The position numbers were made by a program, and so were the translations under genes. Positions 22,105 to 30,839 of a DNA stretch of 64,000 bases are shown one piece after another. The notes under the pieces were generated by a model. The model searched no databases and was not told the origin of the DNA. It saw only the letters and a program-made list of their open reading frames with translations. How positions within the stretch are numbered: position 1 is the first letter of the stretch; every line of letters starts with the position of its first letter. Source of the stretch: Odontocerum albicorne (Eukaryota; Arthropoda; Insecta; Trichoptera; Odontoceridae); NCBI GenBank assembly GCA_949825065.1, contig OX463849.1, forward strand, positions 42,157,234 through 42,221,233, in the 5' to 3' direction.

Positions 22105-22500
22105 ATACAATGATGCTTGCGGGCGATATAAATGGATGGATTAGTGTAAGAAGAGATGGATTCAAAAATATATACAGTAAGTACGGTGATAAGATGACGA
22201 ATGAATAATGGTGATAAACTTTTAAAAATCTAATAAAATAATATGGGTGATAAATGAGGGAATTTGAAATGAACTGATCTGAATTTTGATCAAGTGAACA
22301 AAGTAATGGAATATTTTGAAAGAATATAGTGAATGGTTTACTTATTAGATCGATCGCGTCCCTGTGTATGACCAACAGGAGACATGTACGATGAGATATA
22401 TGAATTTCAACGAGGTTAGAGCTGTGTTCATGAATATAAAAGCCTGGAGATTTGGAATTTCTGCCTATCCCAAAACAGACTTGACGTGATGACATGTATG
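22105..22500 (+). pseudogene. RTE-r-like LINE 3' relic
   Basis: The end is recognisable from CTGCCTATCCCAAAACAGAC and the terminal GATGACATGTATGTATGTAT repeat. Upstream, GAGATATATGAATTTCAACG-type pieces correspond to the cysteine-region coding in broken frames. Confidence 0.55.
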
Positions 22501-22664
22501 TATGTATATATATTTTTTTAAATAACCCACAGTTTAACAAACTAGATTTTTTTTATGCACAGAGTTACAATATTTCTAACTTTTAAAGAAAAAAGTAAGG
22601 GCAATAATTAATATCACTGTCATGGAGGTTCAAAGTGTTAGAGAGAAGAAACTTTATTTATTAT

Positions 22665-22985
22665 TCATAGAAGGTAAAGTATAATGTGACATTTTAAACA
22701 ATTTGCATTTTGTGGAATTGTAGAAAAGGCCATCTGAAAGTTTACGCCATCCGTTAAGTCCCGTGACCTTTGGCGAAGGGAAATATAATAATATACATAA
22801 ATGAGAGATAATGACTGACCAAAATTATTGTTCAAGTTAGAAGTTAATTTCAAAAGAGAGCTTTTTTGTATTACGCTTTCGTTATATACATGACAACCTG
22901 GTGTGTTTATTTCCATGTGGTAATCTCTTCCAACCAGCCAGAATGATGTTCAACTCGCCTTAAATGAAACCTAAACTAGTACCCT
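22665..22985 (-). repeat. SINE-1 tail fragment (22868-22985) and flank
   Basis: The part at 22868-22985 matches the tail and central body of SINE-1 on the minus strand (complement of ACAACCTGGTGTGTTTATTT and GGTAATCTCTTCCAACCAGC). The tRNA-like head is absent. The flank at 22665-22867 is unassigned. Confidence 0.6.
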
Positions 22986-23999
22986 TTTTCTTAAAAATTG
23001 GTGACACTGTAATTATTTTACGTATACTCGTAGAGCATCTAGAGAAAATATATGACCGTACGCGAAAAGAAAAATCGTGAGACGGATAAAATGATTATAG
23101 CGTAAATTGATCATGGTGTGCTTTTATGGAGTACCAAATCTGAAAACTCCTTCATTAATACTTTGAACTTGCAGTTTTGATTTCATTTGTGATTTTAATT
23201 TTGGCTCGGCTGCAGAATCTAGCGATATGGGTCCATAGCAGGACAGTTCATAACAGAAAAAGGGAAAGTTTATCATGAAATAATTTAAATATCCGAAGCA
23301 GCATAACCGCTATCGATAGTCTGGTGAACACAAGACTTGTTATTCATAATTTGTTTTTAAATTTTTCAACATATGTACTTTCAGACATAATTCTATCCAA
23401 ATTCAATTAAAGGTGCTTATTGGCTTACTTTAAGGCGTTTTTAGGGGATATTTTAATATAAAATCACAGTATGTATGTTAGGTCATCTATTTATTATTAT
23501 TAAAAGCTCAACTTTTGAACGATATTTTGATTAGTTCAAAATAACGAAGACTAATGATAAATTTAGACAATGTTCATTTAGTTTGACTATAAAATAACCA
23601 TGTTGAGAGGGCTGGCTGTCCTTTTAAAAGTACCTAAATGTGGTTGAATTACTTAAGGTTGAACAAATTTTGATGGTAAAATCTTTGACAACTAGCGTGA
23701 ATGTTTGGCATTTTTAGTCCCTTAAATCCTTTGAGCCCTCCTTTCTTTTAACGGGCTTACATAGTCTACAAGTTTATATATTTGGGAATTCCCATTGAGA
23801 AATCCAATTTTAGTTACAGGCCCTGGCTTAATTTATTTTCTTTGACCTTTTAGTCTATAGAAAATTAGAAAAATACCCTTGTTAATTGAATCGGATTTAT
23901 ATACCAGTTTTACATAAACTAACGTAAAAAAATTATCACTGCTAAAATTATATTGAAAAATACTGACTGAAAAATACGAAAATTTTCTCAAGTTTTTTT
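22986..23999. other. Unassigned AT-rich DNA
   Basis: No gene or named repeat. A TACTCGTA lies at 23025. Confidence 0.4.
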
Positions 24000-24040
24000 C
24001 AAAATTGCAAAATTATTCTTGGAATAATTTTGCAATTTTG
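24000..24040. repeat. Perfect 18-bp hairpin with 5-nt loop
   Basis: Arms CAAAATTGCAAAATTATT at 24000-24017 and its exact complement at 24023-24040, separated by CTTGG. It is one of three such hairpins in the window (see 36574 and 47216). Confidence 0.9.
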
Positions 24041-24064
24041 TACTAGCATCGATAATTTATTTTA

Positions 24065-24635
24065 ACTAGTTGCAACCCGTGAACTATTCACGGAAGTAAA
24101 ACAAATTCTATATTTTTTAAATACCAAATGGAGCAAGATCAACTTAAAGTTTTTAGGGTTCATTAATGTTAAAAGTTTAAAATAAAAAAAGGTACATCTT
24201 GATTGATGAATTATATAATTCTCAAAAATCTCTTTATACACGATGTTTTGTGTATACATATAAACATTACTGTTGTTCAATTTAAATCGTTGATAAATTT
24301 TTCCTTGAAGACTTGTTTCAGATATATTGAATTTAATGTTTTCGCGTTTCCGACATCGTGAAAAAGCCACATATAATTGTCTGCATTCAAAAAAAGAGCA
24401 TAAGATAAATAAACACAAGTAATTATAAGGTTTAATATAATAGGAAATAAATAAATTATTTAATGAATTACAATTCAAAATAAATTGGCATCGTCGCCTT
24501 TTACACCGGTTCAAAAATCATGGACCCACCGAGATTCAAATTTCGAAGTATTCCTCTCTTGTATTCAAAATTCAATTCTCGTATTCTTTTTTTGACGCCA
24601 ACCGTCGTACGGGCTTTGGCCTATTTATATTATGA
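24065..24635 (-). mobile_element. HelA Helitron relic keeping helicase C-terminus
   Basis: Read on the minus strand it starts with the family 5' end (TCATAATATAAATAGGCC at 24635) and closes with the subterminal hairpin (one mismatch) and CTAGT at 24065. It contains about 370 bases missing from the short copies. Those encode, in the direction of the element, a piece reading ECRQLYVAFSRCRKRENIKF and further on NIVYKEIFENYI. QLYVAxSR is helicase motif VI of the Pif1-like RepHel protein of Helitrons, and NIVYKE is typical of its C-terminus. The frame is open at 24062-24514 but lacks the Rep domain and helicase motifs I-V. It is an internal-deletion derivative of an autonomous Helitron. Confidence 0.8.
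24180..24410 (-). pseudogene. Helitron RepHel helicase, C-terminal remnant
   Basis: The coding part of the relic above. Motif VI (QLYVAFSRCR) maps near 24330-24385, and the C-terminal VYKE segment near 24225-24245. In full-length Helitrons this region ends a protein of well over 1000 residues that performs rolling-circle replication; here less than a tenth remains. It cannot be active. Confidence 0.7.
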
Positions 24636-24637
24636 TG

Positions 24638-24951
24638 ACCGGTTGCAGCCCGTGAAATATTCACGGAAGTAAAACAAATTCTACATTTATGAAAATATAT
24701 ATTCATAAATGTAAAATTTCTTTATATATATCATTTATACATCGTCCCCTTTTACACCGGTTCAAAAATTGTTAGCTAGGTATTTAAAATTCGTTCAGTA
24801 TCACGGACCCACCGAGATTGAAATTTCGAATTACTTTCGGAGAGAATCCAAGTATTCCTCTTTCGCTCTCTTGTATTCAAAATTCAATTCTCGTATGTAT
24901 TCTTTCTTTGACGACAACCATCTTATGGGTTTTGGCCTATTTATACTATGA
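24638..24951 (-). mobile_element. HelA non-autonomous Helitron, full length
   Basis: About 314 bp. On the minus strand it runs from TCATAGTATAAATAGGCC to a terminal CCGGT (a CTRRT variant), with the hairpin intact. It lies two bases from the Helitron at 24065-24635 in the same orientation, giving a tandem pair. Relative to other copies it has a 4-base gain in the CTCGTATGTATTC segment. Confidence 0.8.
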
Positions 24952-25258
24952 TATTTCTTTATTTTTCTGGTACCGTTTAGTAATAAAAAATCACTCCCAG
25001 AACGTATTTCAAATAGTTGTAACTTAAAAATTCATAGGAAACCCCACGTTAATAACCGATTGTGGTAACTCGACCTGGTTCCCGATTCACCTCAACCAGA
25101 TGATGAATTCTCTATGACCGCATTATGAGTTTTCGTGCTCGAACTGAATCAATATTTTTATAATTATTTATGCACAGGAATTAGCAGTATAAGTATTTGA
25201 TACCATGATATTGAAAAGATTTTTTTTAATATGTTAACAATGTTTGTAATTTCCAATG
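24952..25258. other. Unassigned DNA
   Basis: Nothing recognised between the Helitron pair and the mariner. Confidence 0.4.
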
Positions 25259-25260
25259 TA

Positions 25261-26183
25261 CGAGGGTCATCCAAAAACTAAGTTTACAAGGGCTCCTAAG
25301 GCCGGGGGAAATTTTTTGTTTCAAAGTTAGTGCACCTGGCGTGTAGGGGGGATCCTAACGGTCAGTTTGTTTGGTCCCGCGTGTTTGTCGGCCATTTCGT
25401 TCAGTCACAGTAAATTCTTCCGATGGAAAGGTCGTCGTGCGCTCCCACCAACTCTCGTCCGTGCGAGCCCGCGCGGTCATCAGTTTTTTGACTTTGCAGA
25501 ACAATACCGCCGCGGATATCCATCGGAAGCTCATGGAAGTTTATGGTAGTGATGTGATGAGTCGACAACGTGTCACGAAGTGGGTAAGGTTGTTCAGAGA
25601 AAGCCGTACTGATACTCACGACGAGGCAAGGCAGTGATTTCTGACAAATTTGTGCAAAAAATTTAAAAACAAGTGCGAAATGACCGCCGTGTGACGCTTG
25701 ACGACCTTCACGAAGAATTTCCTGACATTTCTCGAAGTCTCCTTGGTAATATTGTGTCGGAAAAACTTGGTTGCAAGAAGTTGTGTGCGAGATGGGTGCC
25801 CAGAATGCTCACACCGGAGCATCGTCAAAATCGTGTGACCGCCGAGCGTGAATTTTTGGATCGTTTTGCACAGGAGGGAGAAGCTTTTCTGGACTCTCGT
25901 GACGGGGGATGAGACGTGGGTGTGTCACTACACCCCAACAATTTTCCAACGATCAGGAGATCGAGGAAGCTGTGAAGAAGTGGCTGAAAGAGCTGGCGGC
26001 GGAGTTCTATGACACTGGTATACAAAAGCTGGTGCTCCGACTACAGAAATGTCTCGATCTCGACGGCGATTACGTTGAAAAATAGTTTAATATATTTGTG
26101 AAGTATTTTGTAAATTTCAATTAAGTACAAGCATTTTTCGATCCTACATAAATGTTGTAACCTTACTTTCTGGATGACCCTCG
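25261..26183 (+). mobile_element. mariner DNA transposon, internally deleted
   Basis: Terminal inverted repeats start CGAGGGTCATCCAAAAACTA on the left and end TGGATGACCCTCG on the right. Both sides are bounded by the TA duplication (25259-25260 and 26184-26185). At about 923 bp it is shorter than intact mariners (near 1.3 kb). The transposase is in several frames: N-terminal helix-turn-helix region, a linker, GDETWVCHYTP with the first catalytic aspartate, then directly the C-terminal end. The stretch with the second and third catalytic aspartates is deleted, so no active enzyme can be made. Confidence 0.9.
25371..26084 (+). pseudogene. mariner transposase, broken
   Basis: Remnant of a DD34D-type transposase. 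The first open part (to 25637) carries MSRQRVTKWVRLFRESRTD of the helix-turn-helix region. After a frame break comes VTLDDLHEEFPDISRSLLGN (25673-25912). A 2-base loss just before VTGDETWV near 25897 shifts the frame again. The catalytic core after CHYTP is deleted by roughly 350 bases. The end is well kept: EIEEAVKKWLKELAAEFYD and GIQKLVLRLQKCLDLDGDY, with a stop at 26082-26084. The conserved ends allow confident family assignment. Confidence 0.85.
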
Positions 26184-26495
26184 TAATTGGGCTGAGTCTG
26201 TATTATGAAAATAAATAAATAAAAAATGAATTACGGTGCCCGAAGAAGTCTTTGCCCAACATTGAAACATGTTTAATGGGTTTTACTCATAAATTATTCT
26301 TCATGCGTGACGATTTCCTTCTGGAAATTATTACCTATATAAGCTATCGGGCTATTATTATTTTATTCACTTTGACTGCAACTTTATAATTAATATAAAT
26401 TTTAAGTCAAAGGATGTGCTATTTTTTATTTCAAAATTTGTAGTTTATAATTATGCTTCGCTGTTTTATGTTCAAAACCTCCCCAATACCAATTT
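26184..26495. other. Unassigned DNA
   Basis: AT-rich, nothing recognised. Confidence 0.4.
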
Positions 26496-26810
26496 GTATT
26501 ATAATTGTTGTGTTAATAGAAGATTTTGGTACGTTATCTTTTGTATTATAATTGATATGTTAATGGGAGATGTTGGTACCTTATATTTTGTATTATAATT
26601 GTTGTGTTAATGGAAGATGAACATGTTGGTACGTTATCTTTTGTATTATAATTGTTGTGTTAGTGGAAGGTACGTTATATTTTGTGTTATAATTGTTGTG
26701 TTAATGGAAGATATTGGTACGTTATCTTTTGTATTATAATTGGTGTGTTAATGGAAGATGTTGGTACGTTATCTTTTGTATTATAATTGTTGTGTTAATG
26801 GAATATATCT
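26496..26810. repeat. About 46-bp minisatellite, 7 imperfect copies
   Basis: A unit containing TGTATTATAATTGTTGTGTT and GGTACGTTATCTTTTG is repeated about seven times with length variation; some units lose about ten bases and one gains AACAT. Confidence 0.85.
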
Positions 26811-26814
26811 ATAT

Positions 26815-27022
26815 TGTATTAGACTTTCGTTGTGTACAGTACAACCTGGAGGGATTATTGTCATGCGGCAATATCTTTAAATCAACCAAAAATATGTTAA
26901 AGAGGCAAAAAGTAAAAACCAGACTGGAATCATTTAAAAAAAATCTGGGTTTCAACGGGAATCGAACCAGCAACGTCTGGGTTGAGAGACAAGCGTCGTA
27001 CCAACTAGGCTACGGAGGTAGG
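26815..27022 (-). repeat. SINE-1 copy, full length
   Basis: One of the best copies. On the minus strand: head TACCTCCGTAGCCTAGTTGG (A box) with GCTGGTTCGATTCCCGTT (B box), body TTCCAGTCTGGTTTTTAC, and a tail with GATTTAAAGATATTGCCGCA and an ACAACGAAAGTCT end. It can serve as the family reference. It follows the minisatellite directly. Confidence 0.85.
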
Positions 27023-27720
27023 CAATAAGCATCGTAGAGATTTTTCGTTAATAAATCTATAAGTACAGTTCCCTGATATAGTTTGCGCTTGACGTGATGA
27101 AATGTATTATTTCTAATATTGCAGCCCTCGATTTGACGCGGAATGACGCGCAGTTTTCAGTCAGATCTTGAGCTATCAGCCAGTCAGCTATCACCCAACA
27201 GAAGAAGTGACAGCTAACAACACGGCTATTAAAAAGATTATGTCAGCCCACACGACATAAATCAACTGATCAAGGATCAGGATAGTAGCATCACGAAGAT
27301 GATTAATCTTTATTAGTGCACGGTCAGAACCCGCCTTGTTTATTTCAGTGTCGACCTGATTTTTTTGTTTGAACTGTATAAGAACTTCTTGTTTTAACAT
27401 GCAATTACAATATTTTGAGTGCTTCAAAATCTATTTACCTACACTGACATGAACGAATCGAGTTTCCATTTCAGTTCAGTTTCTATCCCACCATCACTCA
27501 CGCTGTCATGGTGGATAAAATAAGCCCATCTAGTGCGATATACACTAGAAGATCGAACTGTCGAGATTCCATATATTGCGATTTACACTCGAATACTTTA
27601 TTCAGACGCGTATTTTTTTATAACATGATAAATAATTCAAGGAGCTCTTTCTCTGCTGACGCCACATCGAAGAGAGAATAGGATGACCAGACGCGGACAG
27701 ACCTTTTTTTATAATATTTG
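27023..27720. other. Unassigned DNA
   Basis: No gene recognised. Short segments such as CATCTAGTGCGATATACACT could belong to an old element. Confidence 0.35.
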
Positions 27721-27724
27721 CTTG

Positions 27725-27990
27725 TTAAGGGCAACAACAAATTTGCACTAAGCTTATTCTAGCAGCTGCATAGAAAATAAACTGAGCATAGAAATTTACG
27801 AATTCTTCCGTAAATTCAGGCATTACCCTCCTAAATTCTGACAGGGTTGATTTAAACATGTCCACATCCGAGTCAGCAACTCGGGGCATTCTCATTATTG
27901 GGTTATAGAAGCTTGTGTTATTCCTAAACGCAGACTCCACGCTCAGCGAGAGGGAACACTTAATTCCCCTCGGTCCAGAGTCGCAGGTGA
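27725..27990 (-). pseudogene. LINE protein C-terminal remnant
   Basis: A 71-codon frame reads SAFRNNTSFYNPIMRMPRVA then DVDMFKSTLSEFRRVMPEF. The order R-N-T..Y..P..R..R..N followed by DxDxF is the usual end of Jockey/R1/CR1-group reverse-transcriptase proteins. Frames upstream are broken. The family is not determined. Confidence 0.5.
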
Positions 27991-28194
27991 GTCCACAAGA
28001 TCAATCAAGGGTATATCATGTAGCTAAGAATACTGCAAAGTCTCAATTCAGCCACGGGTGCGCGTAGTAGACGCATAGACTGATGTGATAGTCCGTGCAA
28101 TCAAGTATAACTATATTACATGAAACAACAAAAATAATACACAGCGAAAACGAAACAATATCAGCTACCTAACCAGAAGTATGGTGTGAACTAA
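27991..28194. other. Unassigned DNA
   Basis: Probably a continuation of old LINE sequence, but no motif is readable. Confidence 0.3.
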
Positions 28195-28385
28195 AAAACA
28201 TTTGGTGTCCCCGTGGCTGAGCTCACCGTATATTGGTGGGGTGTATCTTGGCCGGGGGGATGTTATTAGATGAGCCCAGACGTTTTGATAACATCTGTTT
28301 TTTAATGTGTTCTTGAAATATATCTAAATGTATTATGTACATACTATGTTGCTATCAATAAACCTGTATTTATTTATTTAAGATA
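28195..28385 (+). repeat. Repeat D copy 1 (LINE-like 3' end)
   Basis: Shares about 190 bases with 29066-29325: TGGTGTCCCCGTGGCTG, ATATTGGTGGGGTGTA, CTTGGCC and the end TACTATGTTGCTATCAATAA with a TATTTATTTATTT tract. A simple-repeat end behind an AATAAA-like signal suggests a LINE or SINE 3' end. No coding sequence is attached. Confidence 0.65.
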
Positions 28386-28802
28386 AGAAGACAATATTCT
28401 CCAATCACTGAAAAATCGTGTTCTCCATTCCACACTAAAAAGGTATCCACTTTCAGGTGCATCTCGACCACGAAGAGAGAATTCTCCATGTACAAAGGAT
28501 TCGTGTAGATCAACATTAACCCTCGCAGCTAAGAATTACAGCACTCTGCTTTGTGCTCTAAAGTGCTTTATGATATATAGGGAATAGGGAAAAAAACTCC
28601 TTTTCTTTGCATTATACGAATATATTTATTTTCACAATATAATGAATGAGCAGTACAGTACAGTTATAAAAACTTTTTCAATGTTGTACTGAAACCTATA
28701 TTTATTTACCTATATTCATTTTTTTTTTCAATCTTGTTGCGCAACCTATGCCTGTGGACTTTAATGGTATTTCAGAAAAAAACTGTTATTGTTCAGGAGG
28801 GT
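28386..28802. other. Unassigned DNA
   Basis: AT-rich, nothing recognised. Confidence 0.4.
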
Positions 28803-28911
28803 TTTTTTTGTTAAACATCTCGTTATCTAATCCAGTTGTTTTTTGTTAAACATCTCGTTATCTAATCCAGTTGTTTTTTGTTAAACATCTCGTTATCTAA
28901 TCCAGTTGTTT
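28803..28911. repeat. 35-bp minisatellite, 3 copies
   Basis: Three nearly perfect copies of a 35-base unit containing GTTAAACATCTCGTTATCTA. Confidence 0.9.
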
Positions 28912-29065
28912 TATCCGGATGTACTCGTATATATTTTCATCATTGCCTTTTATTTGAAGTTGATCCCATTGGGTTTACATTGTGAGCTGATAATCCAGTA
29001 GGTTTATATCATACGCTAATTCTGTTTTATTTGTTTTGTCAGTTGATAATCCTCTAATTGTGGGT

Positions 29066-29325
29066 TGTGGGCTGAAAAACATCTGGTGTCCCCGTGGCTG
29101 GGTGTGGGCTGAAAAACATCTGGTGTCCCCGTGGCTGGGTTCGCCCTATATTGGTGGGGTGTACCTTGGCCAAAGGGATGCTATTAGATAAACCCAGACC
29201 TTTTGATAGCTTCTGTATTTAATGTATTATCTGCAATTTATGTGTTTTAGAAGTGTTATTTAAATATAATGTGTACATACTATGTTGTTATCAATAAACC
29301 TATTATTTATTTATTTATTTAATTT
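29066..29325 (+). repeat. Repeat D copy 2 with 37-bp duplicated start
   Basis: Same family as 28195-28385. Its first 37 bases (TGTGGGCTGAAAAACATCTG and on) are present twice in tandem, at 29066 and 29103. It ends in AATAAACCTATTATTTATTT. Confidence 0.7.
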
Positions 29326-29540
29326 TCTATTTCTTACAGAATTTTTAAATTTATCGAAGTTGGCAGCATTGCCACCATGATTTTTTAAATGAGGCAGGTT
29401 ACTTGATTGTTTAAATGAGATTCTCCGTCTTTTGAAATAAGCTCTTCGTCATCACTAAATTCTAAAATCTGGTAGGTCGTTTATCATAGTTACCATCGTG
29501 AATTTATACACTTTTAAATCTCCAGAACTACTCTTTTTCA

Positions 29541-29684
29541 GTTTATCTTTGAGTGAATATTACGGTTTATCTTTGAGTGAATATTACGGTTTATCTTTGA
29601 GTGAATATTACGGTTTATCTTTGAGTGAATATTACGGTTTATCTTTGAGTGAATATTACGGTTTATCTTTGAGTGAATATTACG
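29541..29684. repeat. 24-bp minisatellite, 6 copies
   Basis: Six perfect or near-perfect copies of a unit starting GTTTATCTTTGAGTGAATAT. With eight codons per unit the frame LSLSEYYG stays open; this does not indicate a gene. Confidence 0.9.
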
Positions 29685-30518
29685 AGATCAAAACTTCGTA
29701 TTAATACAATAGTATTATTAAATTTATATTTGTATTCAATATTGATGATTTGCAAGTGCTCAAGCTCAAATAGGCAAACTTTAAAAACTAAAAACTAACA
29801 TCATGACCGTGGATCATTTTTTTATGAACATAGCTGGACATGTATAGTATAACTGTTTTTTTATCGATAAATGTCTTTACGATTTAACAAAAGACTAAAT
29901 CCTTAAATATCAATACCGCAGTCACTGGCCAACCAGTACTCTGTGATTACTGAGAAATATTCCGTTCATTATTTATCAACTTTTGTTATTTTGACTCTAA
30001 TTTCAGGATTATTAAAGATTCTCCTTGCGGTATTCCCATCATTTTAACCTTTCCTTCCCGGTGTTGGGTATCTTCTACACGTTGCTTCAAATAACCATCA
30101 ATGTCTCTATAAATATAATAAATACAAGGTTAAGATTCTAGGTATTCCTCCATAATATATTTACGCATTGATTTAAAAAATAATATTAATAATAATCAGA
30201 ATTTATCGACTACATCGTAAGTATTTTCTGAATATCGGAAACAAATTCGCATTTAAACGCTGTGAGTGCCTCGATCTTGGGTCTTGACGATAGGTGAAAA
30301 GTATGCGGGAAGCGCGACACTATATTCGCATCTCACTTTTGCATACGTCACTGAATAGCGAGGAGCGCAATTGTCTCCACCTCGCAAGTGTAAGCGACGC
30401 CCGAGTTAGCCCCCAACCCTGCCACAAGTGATGAATATCTCGTTCGGAGTCTCGGTCCAATGGTAGGACGCCTTACTCCTTCATCGGATAATTTCTGACT
30501 GATATGATATTTAATTGG
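29685..30518. other. Left flank of the Jockey element, unassigned
   Basis: AT-rich DNA. Near 30440-30480 GAGTCTCGGTCCAATGGTAG resembles a decayed tRNA-like SINE head. Otherwise nothing is recognised. Confidence 0.35.
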
Positions 30519-30839
30519 ATATTTTGGTTCCTGTTTTAGGAGACGGGGAGGGATAGTTTTATGTAATTTGTTTGATGAATGATTATGAGAAATAATAAGA
30601 CGTTAAATACTTGTATACATGTGATGTTATATAAATGATATTACATACGAATATACATATATTTGTGGATGTGCGATGTCACACACGTTTATATATATTA
30701 GATGGGTGGTGAGAAAGAAATGGAGGTGAGATGATGGTGAGTAAATCATAGGATGTTGTATATAAATATGGGTATTTGGGGAGACGTGTGTGACTTTTAA
30801 AAATATATTAATACATAAATATGGGAAATACGCGATTGA

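Noticed and set aside
22103..22540. 145-codon minus-strand frame
   Set aside because: It lies opposite an RTE-r-like 3' relic and shows only low-complexity hydrophobic sequence.
24062..24514. Intact host helicase gene
   Set aside because: Only motif VI and the C-terminus are present, and the frame is bounded by Helitron ends; it is a transposon remnant.
20781..29684. Tandem repeats as a possible CRISPR array
   Set aside because: The units are directly adjacent with no unique spacers, and the genome is eukaryotic.
29498..29704. Frame with LSEYYGLS repeats
   Set aside because: It is a 24-base minisatellite with the same explanation; no start context or domain.
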